Program-made: the position numbers and the translations under genes | Source of the DNA: Bacillota bacterium | GTDB lineage: Bacteria; Bacillota; Sulfobacillia; Sulfobacillales; Sulfobacillaceae | Direction of reading: 5' to 3' | DNA length: 64,000 bases | Assembly: GCA_021820485.1 (NCBI GenBank) | Contig: JAKADO010000003.1 | Location: forward strand, 1 to 64,000 | Notes under the pieces: model-generated | The model's input: only the letters and a program-made list of their open reading frames with translations | Told to the model about the DNA's origin: nothing | Databases searched by the model: none | Shown: positions 51,301-59,310 of the stretch, in pieces | How positions within the stretch are numbered: position 1 is the stretch's first letter | Layout of the letters: each line of letters starts with the position of its first letter

Positions 51301-52971
51301 ATGCACATTGCCATCATTGGAGGCGTCGCCGGCGGCGCCAGCGCCGCCACCCGGGCGAGACGGCTCAACGAGGAAGCAGACATCACCATCTTCGAAAAAG
51401 GGCCCTATGTTTCGTATGCCAATTGCGGCTTGCCCTACTACGTCGGCGGCCAGATTGCCACATCCGACGAGCTTTTGCTGGAAACCCCGGAAAGCCTGTG
51501 GGACCGTTTCCGCATCCGGGTGCATGTCAATACCGAAGTCACGGATGTTGACCTGGTAGGCAAGCATCTTCGCTTTGTCAAAGCCGGCATGGAAGGCCAT
51601 ACCGCCTTTGACCGCTTGGTGCTGGCACCGGGCTCAGCTCCCATCATACCCAATTTGCCCGGTGTGGAGCGGCCCGATGTGTTTTTGCTGCGCACGGTCC
51701 CCGACGCGTTGCGTCTGAGGGAATATCTCGAGGAGCATCCCGTGCGCCATGCGGCCGTGATTGGTGCTGGGTTCATTGGTCTCGAGATGGCGGAAGTGCT
51801 TCGTCACCGCGGCCTGGAGGTCACTCTGGTGGACCAGGCTCCCCATGTGCTTCCACCTGTTGACAGTGACATCGCAGGATTCTTGGAGAGCCGCATGCCC
51901 GAACTGGGTATCCATCTCGCGTTGTCCAATACCCTATTGGGTATCAGAGGCGCTGTGGGTCGTCCCATCGTTGACTTGTCATCCGGTCCCGCCGTGACCA
52001 CCGACATCGTTGTCATGGGCCTCGGTGTGCGCCCCTCGCTCCATCTGGCCCGCTCAATGGGGTTGGTCTTAGGATCCACAGGCGCCATTCAAGTCAACGA
52101 CCGCATGCAAACATCGCATCCTGATGTGTTCGCGGCTGGAGACGCCGTGGAAAAATGGGACCTGGTCACTCAAAGCCCACGCTGGTGGCCACTCGCTGGC
52201 GTTGCCAATAAGGAAGGGCGCGTCGCTGGCACCAATGCGGCCGGAGGCTACGCGACTCTGAAGGGTGCTCTAGGCACTGGCATCGTCCGATTGGCTCCCT
52301 ATATTGTCGGGGTCACAGGCCTCACCGAAAAGATCGCTCAGCGAGAACACATCCCCTATCGGTTGCTGCACACCATCCGCGGCCACCACGCCGGATACTA
52401 TCCGGGTGCTCGGGATGTGTTGATCAAACTTTTGTACGATCCCGCCACCGGTCGCATCTTGGGCGCGCAGGCTGCTGGGGAGGAAGGCGTCGACAAGCGC
52501 ATTGACGTGATTGCGACGGCCATTCACGCGCGCATGACAGTCGATGACCTGGCCGATTTGGATTTGGCGTACGCTCCCCCCGTAGGCGCGGCCAAGGATC
52601 CTGTGATTATTGCCGGGATGGCGGCAGCCAACCATCACCAGGGCTTGGTCGAGAACGTATCCGCCGACCAGTTGGCCGAATGGCTTACCCGCCCGGAGTC
52701 GCCCTTTCTATTGGACGTGCGCGACGTTCACGAGACCCTCGAGAGCGGCATTATTCCGGGAGCCAAAAACATCCCGCTGAATGACCTGCGGGCGCAAATC
52801 GATGAAGTGCCCCACGATGGTCCCGTCGTGGTTTATTGTCGCAGCGGGCACCGCAGCTATCTTGCCGCTCGGATTCTGCGGCAGGCGGGCCGGTCCGCCG
52901 TCTTTAACCTAAGCGGCGGATACATCGTGTGGGGTCTGGCCCGTCCTAAGGAATCCCACATGCCCGTCTAG
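51301..52971 (+). CDS. CoA-disulfide reductase / NADH:persulfide reductase with C-terminal rhodanese domain
   Basis: IIGGVAGGASAATRARRLNE, YVSYANCGLPYYVGG (active Cys), LGVRPSLHLARSMGL, C-terminal VVVYCRSGHRSYLAARIL rhodanese loop. Confidence 0.93.
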   Translation: MHIAIIGGVAGGASAATRARRLNEEADITIFEKGPYVSYANCGLPYYVGGQIATSDELLLETPESLWDRFRIRVHVNTEVTDVDLVGKHLRFVKAGMEGHTAFDRLVLAPGSAPIIPNLPGVERPDVFLLRTVPDALRLREYLEEHPVRHAAVIGAGFIGLEMAEVLRHRGLEVTLVDQAPHVLPPVDSDIAGFLESRMPELGIHLALSNTLLGIRGAVGRPIVDLSSGPAVTTDIVVMGLGVRPSLHLARSMGLVLGSTGAIQVNDRMQTSHPDVFAAGDAVEKWDLVTQSPRWWPLAGVANKEGRVAGTNAAGGYATLKGALGTGIVRLAPYIVGVTGLTEKIAQREHIPYRLLHTIRGHHAGYYPGARDVLIKLLYDPATGRILGAQAAGEEGVDKRIDVIATAIHARMTVDDLADLDLAYAPPVGAAKDPVIIAGMAAANHHQGLVENVSADQLAEWLTRPESPFLLDVRDVHETLESGIIPGAKNIPLNDLRAQIDEVPHDGPVVVYCRSGHRSYLAARILRQAGRSAVFNLSGGYIVWGLARPKESHMPV

Positions 52972-52984
52972 AGTCCAACAGTGA

Positions 52985-53025
52985 ACACACCGGCCGCGGA
53001 TGTTCAGGCGGCCGGTGTGTTTTTT
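52985..53025 (+). terminator. Intrinsic terminator after the CoADR-rhodanese gene
   Basis: ACACACCGGCCGC-N10-GCGGCCGGTGTGT-TTTTT. Confidence 0.9.
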
Positions 53026-53036
53026 AGACAATTGCG

Positions 53037-53819
53037 CTATTGGGCTTCGTCCACGATTTGCGGCAAACGGCGCAGGAGCCCCATCATCAACTTCACGCCG
53101 TATTGGATTTCCGGGTCCTTCAAACTCCGCATGAGCCCCGTCACCGTCACGCGCGACGCGTCGGTGCGGGCAGCATCTGTCGCCGCGGCGAGCGCCTGCA
53201 TCGCCCGGATTCCCAAGTCAAGGAGTCCCGAGTCCAGGGCTGCGCGCAGGTCAATGACCGCATCCGCAGCAAAGGACACCACACGCTCGACGAGATGGGG
53301 GGTCAATGAGTCATTCATGCCTTTGACCAACGTGACCAATTGCACCAGCGCATCCCACGTGCCATCCTGTTGCCACGCACCCACTTGACGGAGCATTCGG
53401 GCCAGGTCGGCCCCGTGGTCTTCCATGGCACTCACCGTCTCCGCGACGCCAGGACCAGCTTCCCCGGCGATTTGGCCCAGGCCAATGGCCATGCTGGACA
53501 ACCGCTCGGCCAGGTGCGGGGTGGCGCTGTCGCGGAGTGCGGCCACCAAGGATACCGTCTCGGTGAGGGACTTCCAGGTCCCGTTGCGCTGCCAGTCCCC
53601 CAGTTGCTGCATCGCGGTGGTCAAGCCCTCCGCATTATCCATTGCCGTTTCCACGATGGCGCTTGCGGGACCCGCCTCGACTTCCGCCGCTACGGCACCC
53701 AAGGAGACCATGAGGTTGCTGATGCGCTCAGCCAAGCCCGCCGTCGCACTATCCTTCAGAGCGCCGAGAAGAGATGTCAATTCCCGCAAGGTGCTCTCGT
53801 CAACCTCTACCATTCCCAT
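53037..53819 (-). CDS. DUF1641-like helical repeat protein
   Basis: Two near-complete repeats and a partial third: LLGALKDSATAGLAERISNL / LVAALRDSATPHLAERLSSM / LVKGMNDSLTPHLVERVVSF; ends with SLKDPEIQYGVKLMMGLLRRLPQI; RBS AAGGAGGG. Confidence 0.72.
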   Translation of the reverse strand: MGMVEVDESTLRELTSLLGALKDSATAGLAERISNLMVSLGAVAAEVEAGPASAIVETAMDNAEGLTTAMQQLGDWQRNGTWKSLTETVSLVAALRDSATPHLAERLSSMAIGLGQIAGEAGPGVAETVSAMEDHGADLARMLRQVGAWQQDGTWDALVQLVTLVKGMNDSLTPHLVERVVSFAADAVIDLRAALDSGLLDLGIRAMQALAAATDAARTDASRVTVTGLMRSLKDPEIQYGVKLMMGLLRRLPQIVDEAQ

Positions 53820-53848
53820 CGCCAACCCTCCTTGTTCACTGGTGTCGG

Positions 53849-54985
53849 CTACAAAATGCCGGCTGCCGAGAGCCAGTACATCTTGTTGAACGCCAGCTTG
53901 TACAGGTGAATCATTTCCGTCGGTGCCTGCGGCTTGGGGGGGTGCTGGTAGTCAAATTTAATGTAAGTGGCTTCGTCATTGCCCGCCTCAATGAAACAGA
54001 AGACCTTGCCGTCGTAACGGACGGACCCGCGGCCGCCGCGAATGCGGTTCACCAGATTCGAGGACACCACATCGGCTTCGAAGTGTGCGGTCGACCCCGC
54101 CTTGCTGATGGGCAGGTTCGTCGCGTCGCCCAAGACGTAAATGTTGTCCGCGCCCTCCATTTGCAGGCTGTAGCGGTCGGTGGGAATCCAGTTGCCGGCA
54201 TCGCCCAGTCCCGAACGCTTAATCACGTCTTGACCCATATGCGGCGGAATGGCAACCAACAAGTCATACGAGACCGTGTCGCCTTCGAGGCTGGTGATGG
54301 TCTTCTTCTCCGGATCGACCGATTCTGTGTTGAAAAACACCTGGGAGTTGATATTGCGCTCTTGAAAGACGCCTGAGGCCCAGTTGGCCACCGGCTCCAG
54401 CGAGTGCAAGCGCCCGATGGGGTAGGTGTAGAACACTTCAGAGGATTGCATGCCTCGGTTGTTGAGCCAATCACGGACCATGAGCGTGAATTCCACCGGC
54501 GCGACCGGGCACTTGTGGGGGACGCCCACGGTGACGACGATGCGGCCTCCCTTAAACTCCGCCAGCGCGTCACGCAGCTTCAACGCTCCCTCTTGGGTGT
54601 AGAAGATGTGTCCGCCTTCCACCAATCCTGGAATAGTCTCCGGGGCTGGACGGCTGCCGGTGGCAATGACCAAGTAGTCATAGGGGATTTTGGTGCCGTC
54701 CCCCATCACCACGGCATTGGCGTCACGGTCCACGCGCTCCGCGTGGCCCACCACCAGCTTGATGAGGTGATTCAACACGCTGCGCTCCGGTCGCTGGGCA
54801 TCCGCCGGCACTGCTTGGTCAAACGCCATATAGAGGAAATAGGGCTGGTAAACATGAACGTCACTCTCGTTGATGACAGTAATTTCAACCTCGCCCCGCA
54901 AAATCTCAGACTTCAGTTGGCGGGCCAACTGGTTGGACACCATGCTGCCCCCAACACCACCACCCAACAACACCACACGCGTCAT
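53849..54985 (-). CDS. Sulfide:quinone oxidoreductase-like FAD flavoprotein
   Basis: VVLLGGGVGGSMVSNQLAR, VHVYQPYFLYMAF, YDYLVIATGSRP, HKCPVAPVEF, NIYVLGDATNLPISKAGSTAHFEADVV; only two Cys (in HKCP and VFCF). Confidence 0.88.
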   Translation of the reverse strand: MTRVVLLGGGVGGSMVSNQLARQLKSEILRGEVEITVINESDVHVYQPYFLYMAFDQAVPADAQRPERSVLNHLIKLVVGHAERVDRDANAVVMGDGTKIPYDYLVIATGSRPAPETIPGLVEGGHIFYTQEGALKLRDALAEFKGGRIVVTVGVPHKCPVAPVEFTLMVRDWLNNRGMQSSEVFYTYPIGRLHSLEPVANWASGVFQERNINSQVFFNTESVDPEKKTITSLEGDTVSYDLLVAIPPHMGQDVIKRSGLGDAGNWIPTDRYSLQMEGADNIYVLGDATNLPISKAGSTAHFEADVVSSNLVNRIRGGRGSVRYDGKVFCFIEAGNDEATYIKFDYQHPPKPQAPTEMIHLYKLAFNKMYWLSAAGIL

Positions 54986-55042
54986 CGGCGCTCCTCCTTA
55001 ATATCATGTAGCCGCGAGTCTGTCCCGCGGCCATTATCTTCT

Positions 55043-55273
55043 TTACTTCACCTTTTTGACCTGTACTTTGAAAATGCCGTCTTCCTCAACGTTGCCAACC
55101 ACCTCATGGCCGGCACGCGCCACCCATTCGGGAATATCCTTGGCGGAACCTCGATCGGACGACCACACTTCCAACACGGTGCCTACAGGCTCTTGCCGAA
55201 TGCCCTTGATCAATTCCATCAAAGGCCCAGGGCAAAACGATCCGCGTGCATCAATAACTTTTGCATCGGCCAT
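55043..55273 (-). CDS. TusA-family sulfur carrier protein
   Basis: VIDARGSFCPGPLMELIKGI (CPxP motif); RBS AAGGAGGATG. Confidence 0.92.
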   Translation of the reverse strand: MADAKVIDARGSFCPGPLMELIKGIRQEPVGTVLEVWSSDRGSAKDIPEWVARAGHEVVGNVEEDGIFKVQVKKVK

Positions 55274-55286
55274 GTTGACATCCTCC

Positions 55287-55679
55287 TTAGAACGTTAATG
55301 ATGTACCGCCGCTCACCTTGCCCAAAAATCCGGCGATGCCCATCATGTCATCGAAAATAGGCACGAGATGAGCCAGTTCCCAATGCTTGAGGTCGGCCAC
55401 CAAGCTGCACGCGTACAGATGCACGTCGCCCATGTCCTTCGCCTCGCTAAAGAGCCCGACATAGTCCGGCGAGGCGGTCTCGGCGATAATTTGCCCAATC
55501 GGCCCTTTGCCAATCGCCTCCCGTTCGCCAAGGTCCTGATGGAATGCGGGAAGGGCCTCCATCGAGACAAAGACGTTGACGGGCTGACCCAGGCTACTCG
55601 CCACCAGCGCCACCATGGCGGCCGCGTGGATCTTGGCGTAATCGCCGGAGAGCAGCATCAGATTCAATGAATCTCCCAT
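55287..55679 (-). CDS. DsrE-family protein
   Basis: LMLLSGDYAKIHAAAMVALVASSLGQPVNVFVSMEAL, HLYACSLVADL; co-operonic with tusA and SQR-like gene; RBS AGGAGGG. Confidence 0.85.
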   Translation of the reverse strand: MGDSLNLMLLSGDYAKIHAAAMVALVASSLGQPVNVFVSMEALPAFHQDLGEREAIGKGPIGQIIAETASPDYVGLFSEAKDMGDVHLYACSLVADLKHWELAHLVPIFDDMMGIAGFLGKVSGGTSLTF

Positions 55680-55702
55680 AATCTTCCCTCCTAATTCTCA
55701 CT

Positions 55703-55719
55703 GTACCCCATGTGGTATT
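55703..55719. promoter_or_regulatory. CsoR/CstR-family-like operator candidate upstream of the dsrE-tusA-sqr-DUF1641 operon
   Basis: GTACCCC-AT-GTGGTAT palindrome about 25 nt upstream of dsrE. Confidence 0.4.
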
Positions 55720-55998
55720 ATTTCGCCAACATCCCGCCGACGAGGGATCCCGTCGACAGATTCGGCTTAACAATGTAATAGTAAGGTCTAACGTCCACGA
55801 TGAAGATGGCCCAAACGACCCAAAAACGGCGGGCCAAATAGACCTACTTTATTCAATGCCAACCCGAATATCAAAATTCCGATCCAGTGCCTCTATCCTG
55901 CGCGTTTTAAGGCGGATGCCCTCCTAGCCACTGAATACGTTGAATAGCAAAGGTTTACGCAACCAACCCACCAACCCACATCACAGAGGAATGATCGC

Positions 55999-56029
55999 TT
56001 GACGAGCATATCCCCCCAAGGGGTATGCT
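55999..56029 (+). promoter_or_regulatory. Candidate promoter overlapped by a CsoR/CstR-like palindrome
   Basis: TTGACG (55999) and TATGCT (56024) with 19-nt spacer; CATATCCCCCCAAGGGGTATG (56007-56027) covers spacer and -10. Confidence 0.45.
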
Positions 56030-56042
56030 CCCCCCGTGATAA

Positions 56043-56130
56043 GGGTAGCGTCCACCAATCGATGGCGTTTTATGTTCCCGTCCTGCGCAGGGACGAGGCA
56101 TGAACTCCCCGCGTTGGGGCGACACTAGCC
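56043..56130 (+). ncRNA. Candidate structured 5' leader
   Basis: Closing stem GGgTAGcGTC/GACaCTAgCC (56043-56052 with 56121-56130) enclosing GTTC..GAAC with CGTCC..GGACG, and CCCC-GCGTT-GGGG; before the RBS of an 81-aa ORF. Confidence 0.3.
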
Positions 56131-56153
56131 TAAAGGGTGGAGGAGGATGACGC

Positions 56154-56399
56154 GTGATATATATTGATATCACAGGTTGGGTGGATCCGCCTGCTCCCAT
56201 GAACGCGAGCCCAGCGTCGGCTGCGGCAACGGCGCTGCACGACCAAGGGCTTGGCGAGACCAGCCAACTGGAAGCCTTGTTGGAGCGCCCGCCCGCGCGC
56301 GTCGGCCCGTTTGAGCAATTTCGCGAGGCACAGTCGATCAGTCGGCTGCTTCAAGGATTCGGAGCGTTGGCCATGGTGGTGGAGGACCAGAATCCGTAA
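56154..56399 (+). CDS. Orphan small protein (81 aa), unknown function
   Basis: GTG start after GGAGGAGGATGACGC RBS; upstream promoter/operator-like sequence; no family recognised. Confidence 0.5.
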   Translation: MIYIDITGWVDPPAPMNASPASAAATALHDQGLGETSQLEALLERPPARVGPFEQFREAQSISRLLQGFGALAMVVEDQNP

Positions 56400-56416
56400 G
56401 TCGCACGCATTTTCCC

Positions 56417-57442
56417 CTAAAAGGACGGCGCTTGCGATGGAATGCCCGATGGAGAGGGCGAGGGGCTGGGTGACGGTGAGGGATACGACGGCCCGCTGGG
56501 CGAAGGTGACGGAGATGGGCTAGGGCTTGCTGACGGCAACAAGGTGTTGGGATGGGATTGCGGATTGGCTGCCCAGGAGCGTGCCATGGGAAATGCGCGG
56601 CTCATGGGAATGGCAAAGCCAATGTTCCCGGATGAGGACGTTACCCCTGCCGTATCCATCCCAATGACCGCTCCCGTGGCAGCGAGGACCAAGGGTCCCC
56701 CGCTGTTTCCCGGAGCAATGGGCGCGGAAATTTGAAACATGTTCTGGTAGTTGACGCCGCTAATCGCAAAGTTGCGGTGAAGGCCGCTGATGATGCCTGT
56801 CGTGACCGTATTGGCCAACCCCAAGGGACTGCCGAACGCCAACACGTTGTCACCGAGCGACCCGGAATAACGGGCATCCACTGGCAAGGGCTTCAAGGTT
56901 AGTCCCGGCACCCGAATGACCGCCACGTCCCTGGCCGGATCCGCGCCAATGATGGTGGCGGCGTAGGTGTTCCCTTGCTCCGTTTTGATGGAGACGCTGG
57001 ACGCTCCGCTCACTACGTGGTCGTTGGTCAAGATATCCCCTTGGGTATCGAAGACGAACCCGGAACCCAAATCTTCCCCGCTCGGCGTGGTGACCATGAC
57101 CTCCACGACGCTCGGCATGGTGGAGGCAATGATGGATGCCTGCGAGGGCGCTCCTGTGGACGCAGAGTGCGTGCTTTTTGCCTGGTGCAGAGCCATCCCG
57201 CCGCCATGGGGATGATGCACCGGAGCTCCGGATGGCACGGGACGGCCATTCAAGTGCGTCCCAATAAGGATTCCGCTCCCTAAAAGGAGTCCGCCCGCCA
57301 GCACCGATCCCGCCATCACCCAGGGACGATGGGAGAGAATGTTCGTCCAGCGGGAAAGAGGCAGTGCCGCCGGATGGCCGCACTGCATGCAGAACTTGTC
57401 GTTTGGGCCCATCTCGAACCCGCATTGTCCACAGGTCATCAT
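56417..57442 (-). CDS. Trypsin-like (DegP/HtrA) serine protease with N-terminal zinc ribbon, TM and C-terminal Pro-Ser repeats
   Basis: CGQC..CMQC zinc ribbon, TM, catalytic GDILTNDHVVSG (H), DPARDVAVIRV (D), APGNSGGPLV (S); PSPSPSPSP tail. Confidence 0.88.
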   Translation of the reverse strand: MMTCGQCGFEMGPNDKFCMQCGHPAALPLSRWTNILSHRPWVMAGSVLAGGLLLGSGILIGTHLNGRPVPSGAPVHHPHGGGMALHQAKSTHSASTGAPSQASIIASTMPSVVEVMVTTPSGEDLGSGFVFDTQGDILTNDHVVSGASSVSIKTEQGNTYAATIIGADPARDVAVIRVPGLTLKPLPVDARYSGSLGDNVLAFGSPLGLANTVTTGIISGLHRNFAISGVNYQNMFQISAPIAPGNSGGPLVLAATGAVIGMDTAGVTSSSGNIGFAIPMSRAFPMARSWAANPQSHPNTLLPSASPSPSPSPSPSGPSYPSPSPSPSPSPSGIPSQAPSF

Positions 57443-57594
57443 AAGCTTCTTCCCTCACCAATCCTTCGTCGACATTCTACGCGTTCAGCGAAGAAAAGTC
57501 CTGTCTGGAGCCATGACTGGACAAGATACTTCATCGTACCCTGACTTGCGGCTTGGGCAGTGGAAGGGACGCGGCCGCGCCGTCGGACAATAAG

Positions 57595-57623
57595 GACGCG
57601 CCCCCGCGGGCGCGAGGGCGCGT
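57595..57623 (-). terminator. Intrinsic terminator after ggt
   Basis: Minus strand: GACGCGCCC-N11-GGGCGCGTC-CTTATTGT. Confidence 0.65.
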
Positions 57624-57639
57624 CTCTGTCAATCTATGG

Positions 57640-59256
57640 CTACCAGGTGGCCACGGTTCCGTCGGCCCGGGGCTCCGTGCCCCCCATCAGCACCCCATTG
57701 GGAGCGCGCCAAATGATTTCACCGCGTCCGAACATGCCCCTTTCCTGCGTCACTTCGACTTCGTGTCCTCGGCGGCGAAGTCCCTCCACGACGTGCTCCG
57801 GCATGAACTGTTCCACCACCACCCGATTGCCTTCGGCCCAATAGAATCTTGGCGCATCCAGAGCCGCCTGTGGATTCATTCCACGCTCCAGCACATTGCT
57901 CATCACTTGCACATGGCCTTGCGGCTGCATGAATCCACCCATCACGCCAAACGGCCCAACCGGCGTCCCCCGGTGCGTGAGAAATCCGGGGATAATCGTG
58001 TGAAAGGGCCGCTTGCCGGGTTCCAGGCTGTTCGGGTGTCCTTCCTTAAGGGAAAAGAGATTGCCGCGGTTCTGCAGCGCGATCCCGGTCCCCGGCACCA
58101 CCAACCCCGACCCAAATCCTGCGTAGTTGCTTTGGATGTAGGACACCATATTGCCTTCCGCATCTGCCGTGGCTAAATAAACCGTGCCGCCGGGCACCGG
58201 AGCGCCTGCGTCCCGCAGCTTCGCCCGCTCGCCAATCAGTGCTCGCCTGGCGTCCATGTAGGATTCCGACAGGAACGTCTCGGCCGACCAAGGCATGGCC
58301 CGCGGATCCGTCAAATAGGCCGACGCATCCGCGAACGCGAGCTTCAAGGCCTCGATCTGATAGTGAATCCGCTCCTCTTCACTCTGGCTCGGCAATTTGC
58401 TCAACATCTTCAGCGCCATCAAAGCCACCAGGCCCTGCCCGTTGGGGGGGAGTTCCCACACGTCATAACCTTGAAAGGCGACAGACAAGGGGGTCACCCA
58501 TTCCGGCTGGTAACGCGCCAGGTCATCCTTCGTCATGACGCCACCGGTTTCACGCGAAAACCCCGCGATTTTCTCTGCCAGCGCTCCCCGATAGTAGGAC
58601 TCGGCCTGGGTACGTCCAATTTCCTCGATGGTCCGCGCATGATCGGCCGATCGCCAGATTTCGCCTGGCGCCGGCGTGCGCCCTCCCGGGGCAAAAACCC
58701 GAAACCATTCCGCATATTCGGGGCCCTTCAAAAGTTCCGAAAATCGTCCATGCGCGAGGCCCCAGTAGTGCGAGACGGTGGGCGACACGGGATATCCTTC
58801 ACGTGCCAGTTCTACGGCTGGCCCCACGCTGGCCGCCAGGGGGACCCGCCCGAACCGCTCAGATAGTGTCGCCCACGCAGCCGGCACGCCAGGAACGGTT
58901 ACGGGAGCCCACCCGTGGGTAGGCATGGCATCGAACCCTTGTTTCGTCACCCATTCCCGCGTGAGCCCCTGCGGAGCTGGCCCGCTGGAGTTTAACCCAA
59001 ACAGCTGTCCCCGAGACCATACGAGGGCAAAGGCGTCCCCTCCGAGCCCGTTTGACGTGGGCTCCACCACCGTAAGGCTGGCCGCTGCCGCAATGGCGGC
59101 ATCAATGGCATTCCCGCCCTCTTGCATGACGCGAAGCCCTGCGGCGGCAGCATGCGGTTCGCTGGTGGCGACCATGCCGTGCCGGCTGTATACGACCGTG
59201 CGTCGCGAAGGATAAGGATATGCATTGGCATTCTGAGATTGGGTTGGATCCGGCAT
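57640..59256 (-). CDS. ggt: Gamma-glutamyltransferase family protein
   Basis: ATSEPHAAAAGLRVMQEGGNAIDAAIAAAASLTVVEP, GGTVYLATADAEGNMVSYIQSNY (Thr nucleophile), GVMGGFMQPQGHVQVMSN. Confidence 0.93.
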   Translation of the reverse strand: MPDPTQSQNANAYPYPSRRTVVYSRHGMVATSEPHAAAAGLRVMQEGGNAIDAAIAAAASLTVVEPTSNGLGGDAFALVWSRGQLFGLNSSGPAPQGLTREWVTKQGFDAMPTHGWAPVTVPGVPAAWATLSERFGRVPLAASVGPAVELAREGYPVSPTVSHYWGLAHGRFSELLKGPEYAEWFRVFAPGGRTPAPGEIWRSADHARTIEEIGRTQAESYYRGALAEKIAGFSRETGGVMTKDDLARYQPEWVTPLSVAFQGYDVWELPPNGQGLVALMALKMLSKLPSQSEEERIHYQIEALKLAFADASAYLTDPRAMPWSAETFLSESYMDARRALIGERAKLRDAGAPVPGGTVYLATADAEGNMVSYIQSNYAGFGSGLVVPGTGIALQNRGNLFSLKEGHPNSLEPGKRPFHTIIPGFLTHRGTPVGPFGVMGGFMQPQGHVQVMSNVLERGMNPQAALDAPRFYWAEGNRVVVEQFMPEHVVEGLRRRGHEVEVTQERGMFGRGEIIWRAPNGVLMGGTEPRADGTVATW

Positions 59257-59310
59257 AATTCGCTTCCTCTCTAAAACATGCTGTGTGACGTCTTCTCTAC
59301 GTTGCCACGA

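Noticed and set aside
54404-55360. 318-aa plus-strand ORF over the SQR/TusA operon
   Set aside because: Antisense to three well-supported genes with good RBSs
56442-56540. Repetitive GGTGACGGTGAGGG-like DNA considered as a tandem-repeat or CRISPR-like array
   Set aside because: It encodes the Pro-Ser repeat tail of the serine protease; no regular repeat-spacer structure
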